DNA of 6,450 bases from an uncultured Planctomycetaceae bacterium (GTDB taxonomy: Bacteria > Planctomycetota > Planctomycetia > Pirellulales > JACPPG01), in assembly GCA_945957305.1 (NCBI GenBank), contig CAMFLN010000190.1:1-6450 (forward strand), in the 5' to 3' direction. The notes under the pieces were generated by a model. That model had not been told where the DNA came from. It did not search any database and worked only from the letters and a program-made list of their open reading frames with translations. The translations under genes were made by a program, and so were the position numbers. This document shows positions 5,986 to 6,450 of this stretch, in pieces (within the stretch, counting starts at the first letter, position 1; the number at the start of each line of letters is the position of its first letter).

Positions 5986-6089
5986 GGAAGAAATGATGAA
6001 TGCAGAATGACGAATGATAAATGGGAAGCAATGCTTGGAAGCGTGCTTCTTCAACTCATCATTCTGCATTCATCATTCATCATTCCTCA
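5983..6089. repeat. Long imperfect inverted repeat between convergent queE and ggt
   Basis: The arms ATGATGAATGCAGAATGA at 5993-6010 and its exact reverse complement at 6059-6076 form an 18-bp perfect stem. One further base pair extends it outward (A5992/T6077), and beyond one mismatch at the inner end (6011 against 6058) two more pairs follow. At each outer end the sequence TGAGGAA occurs (5983-5989 on plus, 6089-6083 on minus) and includes the stop codons of queE and of the gamma-glutamyltransferase gene. The right arm has one extra TGATGA unit. The loop (about 6014-6055) holds smaller hairpins built from AAGC/GCTT words. The arms are AT-rich in GC-rich surroundings. It could be a two-way terminator or a dispersed intergenic repeat. 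There is no long T-tract, so a classical terminator is not certain. Confidence 0.8.
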
Positions 6090-6450
6090 ATATCCTACGG
6101 CACAGCCATCCTTGCGGGCTTCAGTGCCGCCGCGCAGCGTGCCGTGTTCCCAGTCGATCATAATGGCCTGGTAACCACCGAAGTCGCCGCGCGAACGCTG
6201 CACGTTGTGGCCACGTGATTTCAAGGCGGCCACGGTTTCGTCCGTGATGCCCGATTCGACCGTAACTCGTCCTCCGGCCGGATCGCCTGGCTCGCCGGTC
6301 GGTTCGGGGCTGCCGTTGTGACGCACGCGGCCGAAATCACCGGCTTCCTGCACATTCATGCCGAAGTCGATCATATTCACGAGCACTTGCACGTGTCCCT
6401 GCGGCTGCATGTCGCCCCCCATGACGCCGAAGCTCAGCCAAGGCTTGCCA
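6087..6450 (-). CDS. ggt: Gamma-glutamyltransferase, C-terminal fragment
   Basis: Partial gene: the last 120 codons are present and the 5' part is beyond the right edge. Gamma-glutamyltransferases cleave the gamma-glutamyl bond of glutathione and related compounds and transfer the group to water or amino acids, usually in the periplasm. They belong to the Ntn-hydrolase superfamily, and the precursor cuts itself before a catalytic Thr at the start of the small subunit. That Thr would lie upstream, outside the window. Visible here are GKPWLSFGVMGGDMQPQGHV followed by QVLVNMIDFGMNVQEA, the highly characteristic small-subunit region. The end is also typical: a GGTEARKDGCAVGY tail corresponds to the family's usual xxDPRKDG-AxGY. 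The stop TGA at 6089-6087 sits in the outer edge of the inverted repeat. The gene runs toward queE (convergent). Whether the protein has a signal peptide cannot be seen. Family assignment is very secure; the gene symbol is by family. Confidence 0.93.
   Translation of the reverse strand, partial: GKPWLSFGVMGGDMQPQGHVQVLVNMIDFGMNVQEAGDFGRVRHNGSPEPTGEPGDPAGGRVTVESGITDETVAALKSRGHNVQRSRGDFGGYQAIMIDWEHGTLRGGTEARKDGCAVGY

Noticed and set aside
5191..6069. Open frame of 292 codons on the minus strand opposite queC and queE
   Set aside because: It lies antisense to two fully conserved genes, starts inside the inverted repeat and shows no family motifs. It is a shadow of GC-rich coding sequence.

Overview
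The window looks like part of a planctomycete chromosome, probably from the Pirellulales or a near relative. The main evidence is a Tat-exported DUF1501 protein translationally joined to the start of a second secreted protein whose first residues resemble planctomycetal DUF1549/DUF1553 (PSD1-type) proteins. The GC-rich coding style fits this, as does the mix of strong Shine-Dalgarno sites and genes with none. The placement is inference from gene families; no rRNA or other phylogenetic marker is present.

Layout from left to right: (1) 1-1570, minus strand: a DUF1501 gene (1570 to 131) followed through a TGATG stop/start overlap by the 5' end of a second secreted-protein gene that runs off the left edge. 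(2) 1571-1729: a spacer of about 160 bp with a possible -10 element for the DUF1501 gene. (3) 1730-4454, minus strand: three co-directional genes, queF, then a VOC/glyoxalase-like protein, then a long Cys/Met-metabolism PLP enzyme, with gaps of 48 and 70 bp. Each has a clear AAGGAG-type ribosome binding site. (4) 4455-4612: a divergent spacer between queF and queC. (5) 4613-5985, plus strand: queC and queE, overlapping by 4 nt (GTGA). (6) 5986-6086: a convergent spacer filled by a long imperfect inverted repeat whose arms reach into both flanking stop codons. (7) 6087-6450, minus strand: the C-terminal part of a gamma-glutamyltransferase whose 5' part lies beyond the right edge.

The functional core is 7-deazaguanine (queuosine precursor) synthesis. 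QueE makes 7-carboxy-7-deazaguanine, QueC converts it to preQ0, and QueF reduces preQ0 to preQ1 for insertion into tRNA. The upstream enzymes (GTP cyclohydrolase I, QueD) and downstream ones (Tgt, QueA, QueG/QueH) are not in this window. The presence of QueF favours tRNA queuosine over DNA modification as the purpose. The VOC protein and the PLP enzyme may be co-transcribed with queF, but nothing in their sequences ties them to deazaguanine chemistry.

I did not find a clearly new multi-gene system. The items most worth a second look are the N-terminally extended PLP enzyme with altered active-site motifs and the inverted repeat between queE and the gamma-glutamyltransferase gene. No tRNA, rRNA, CRISPR array, insertion sequence or recognisable riboswitch was seen.
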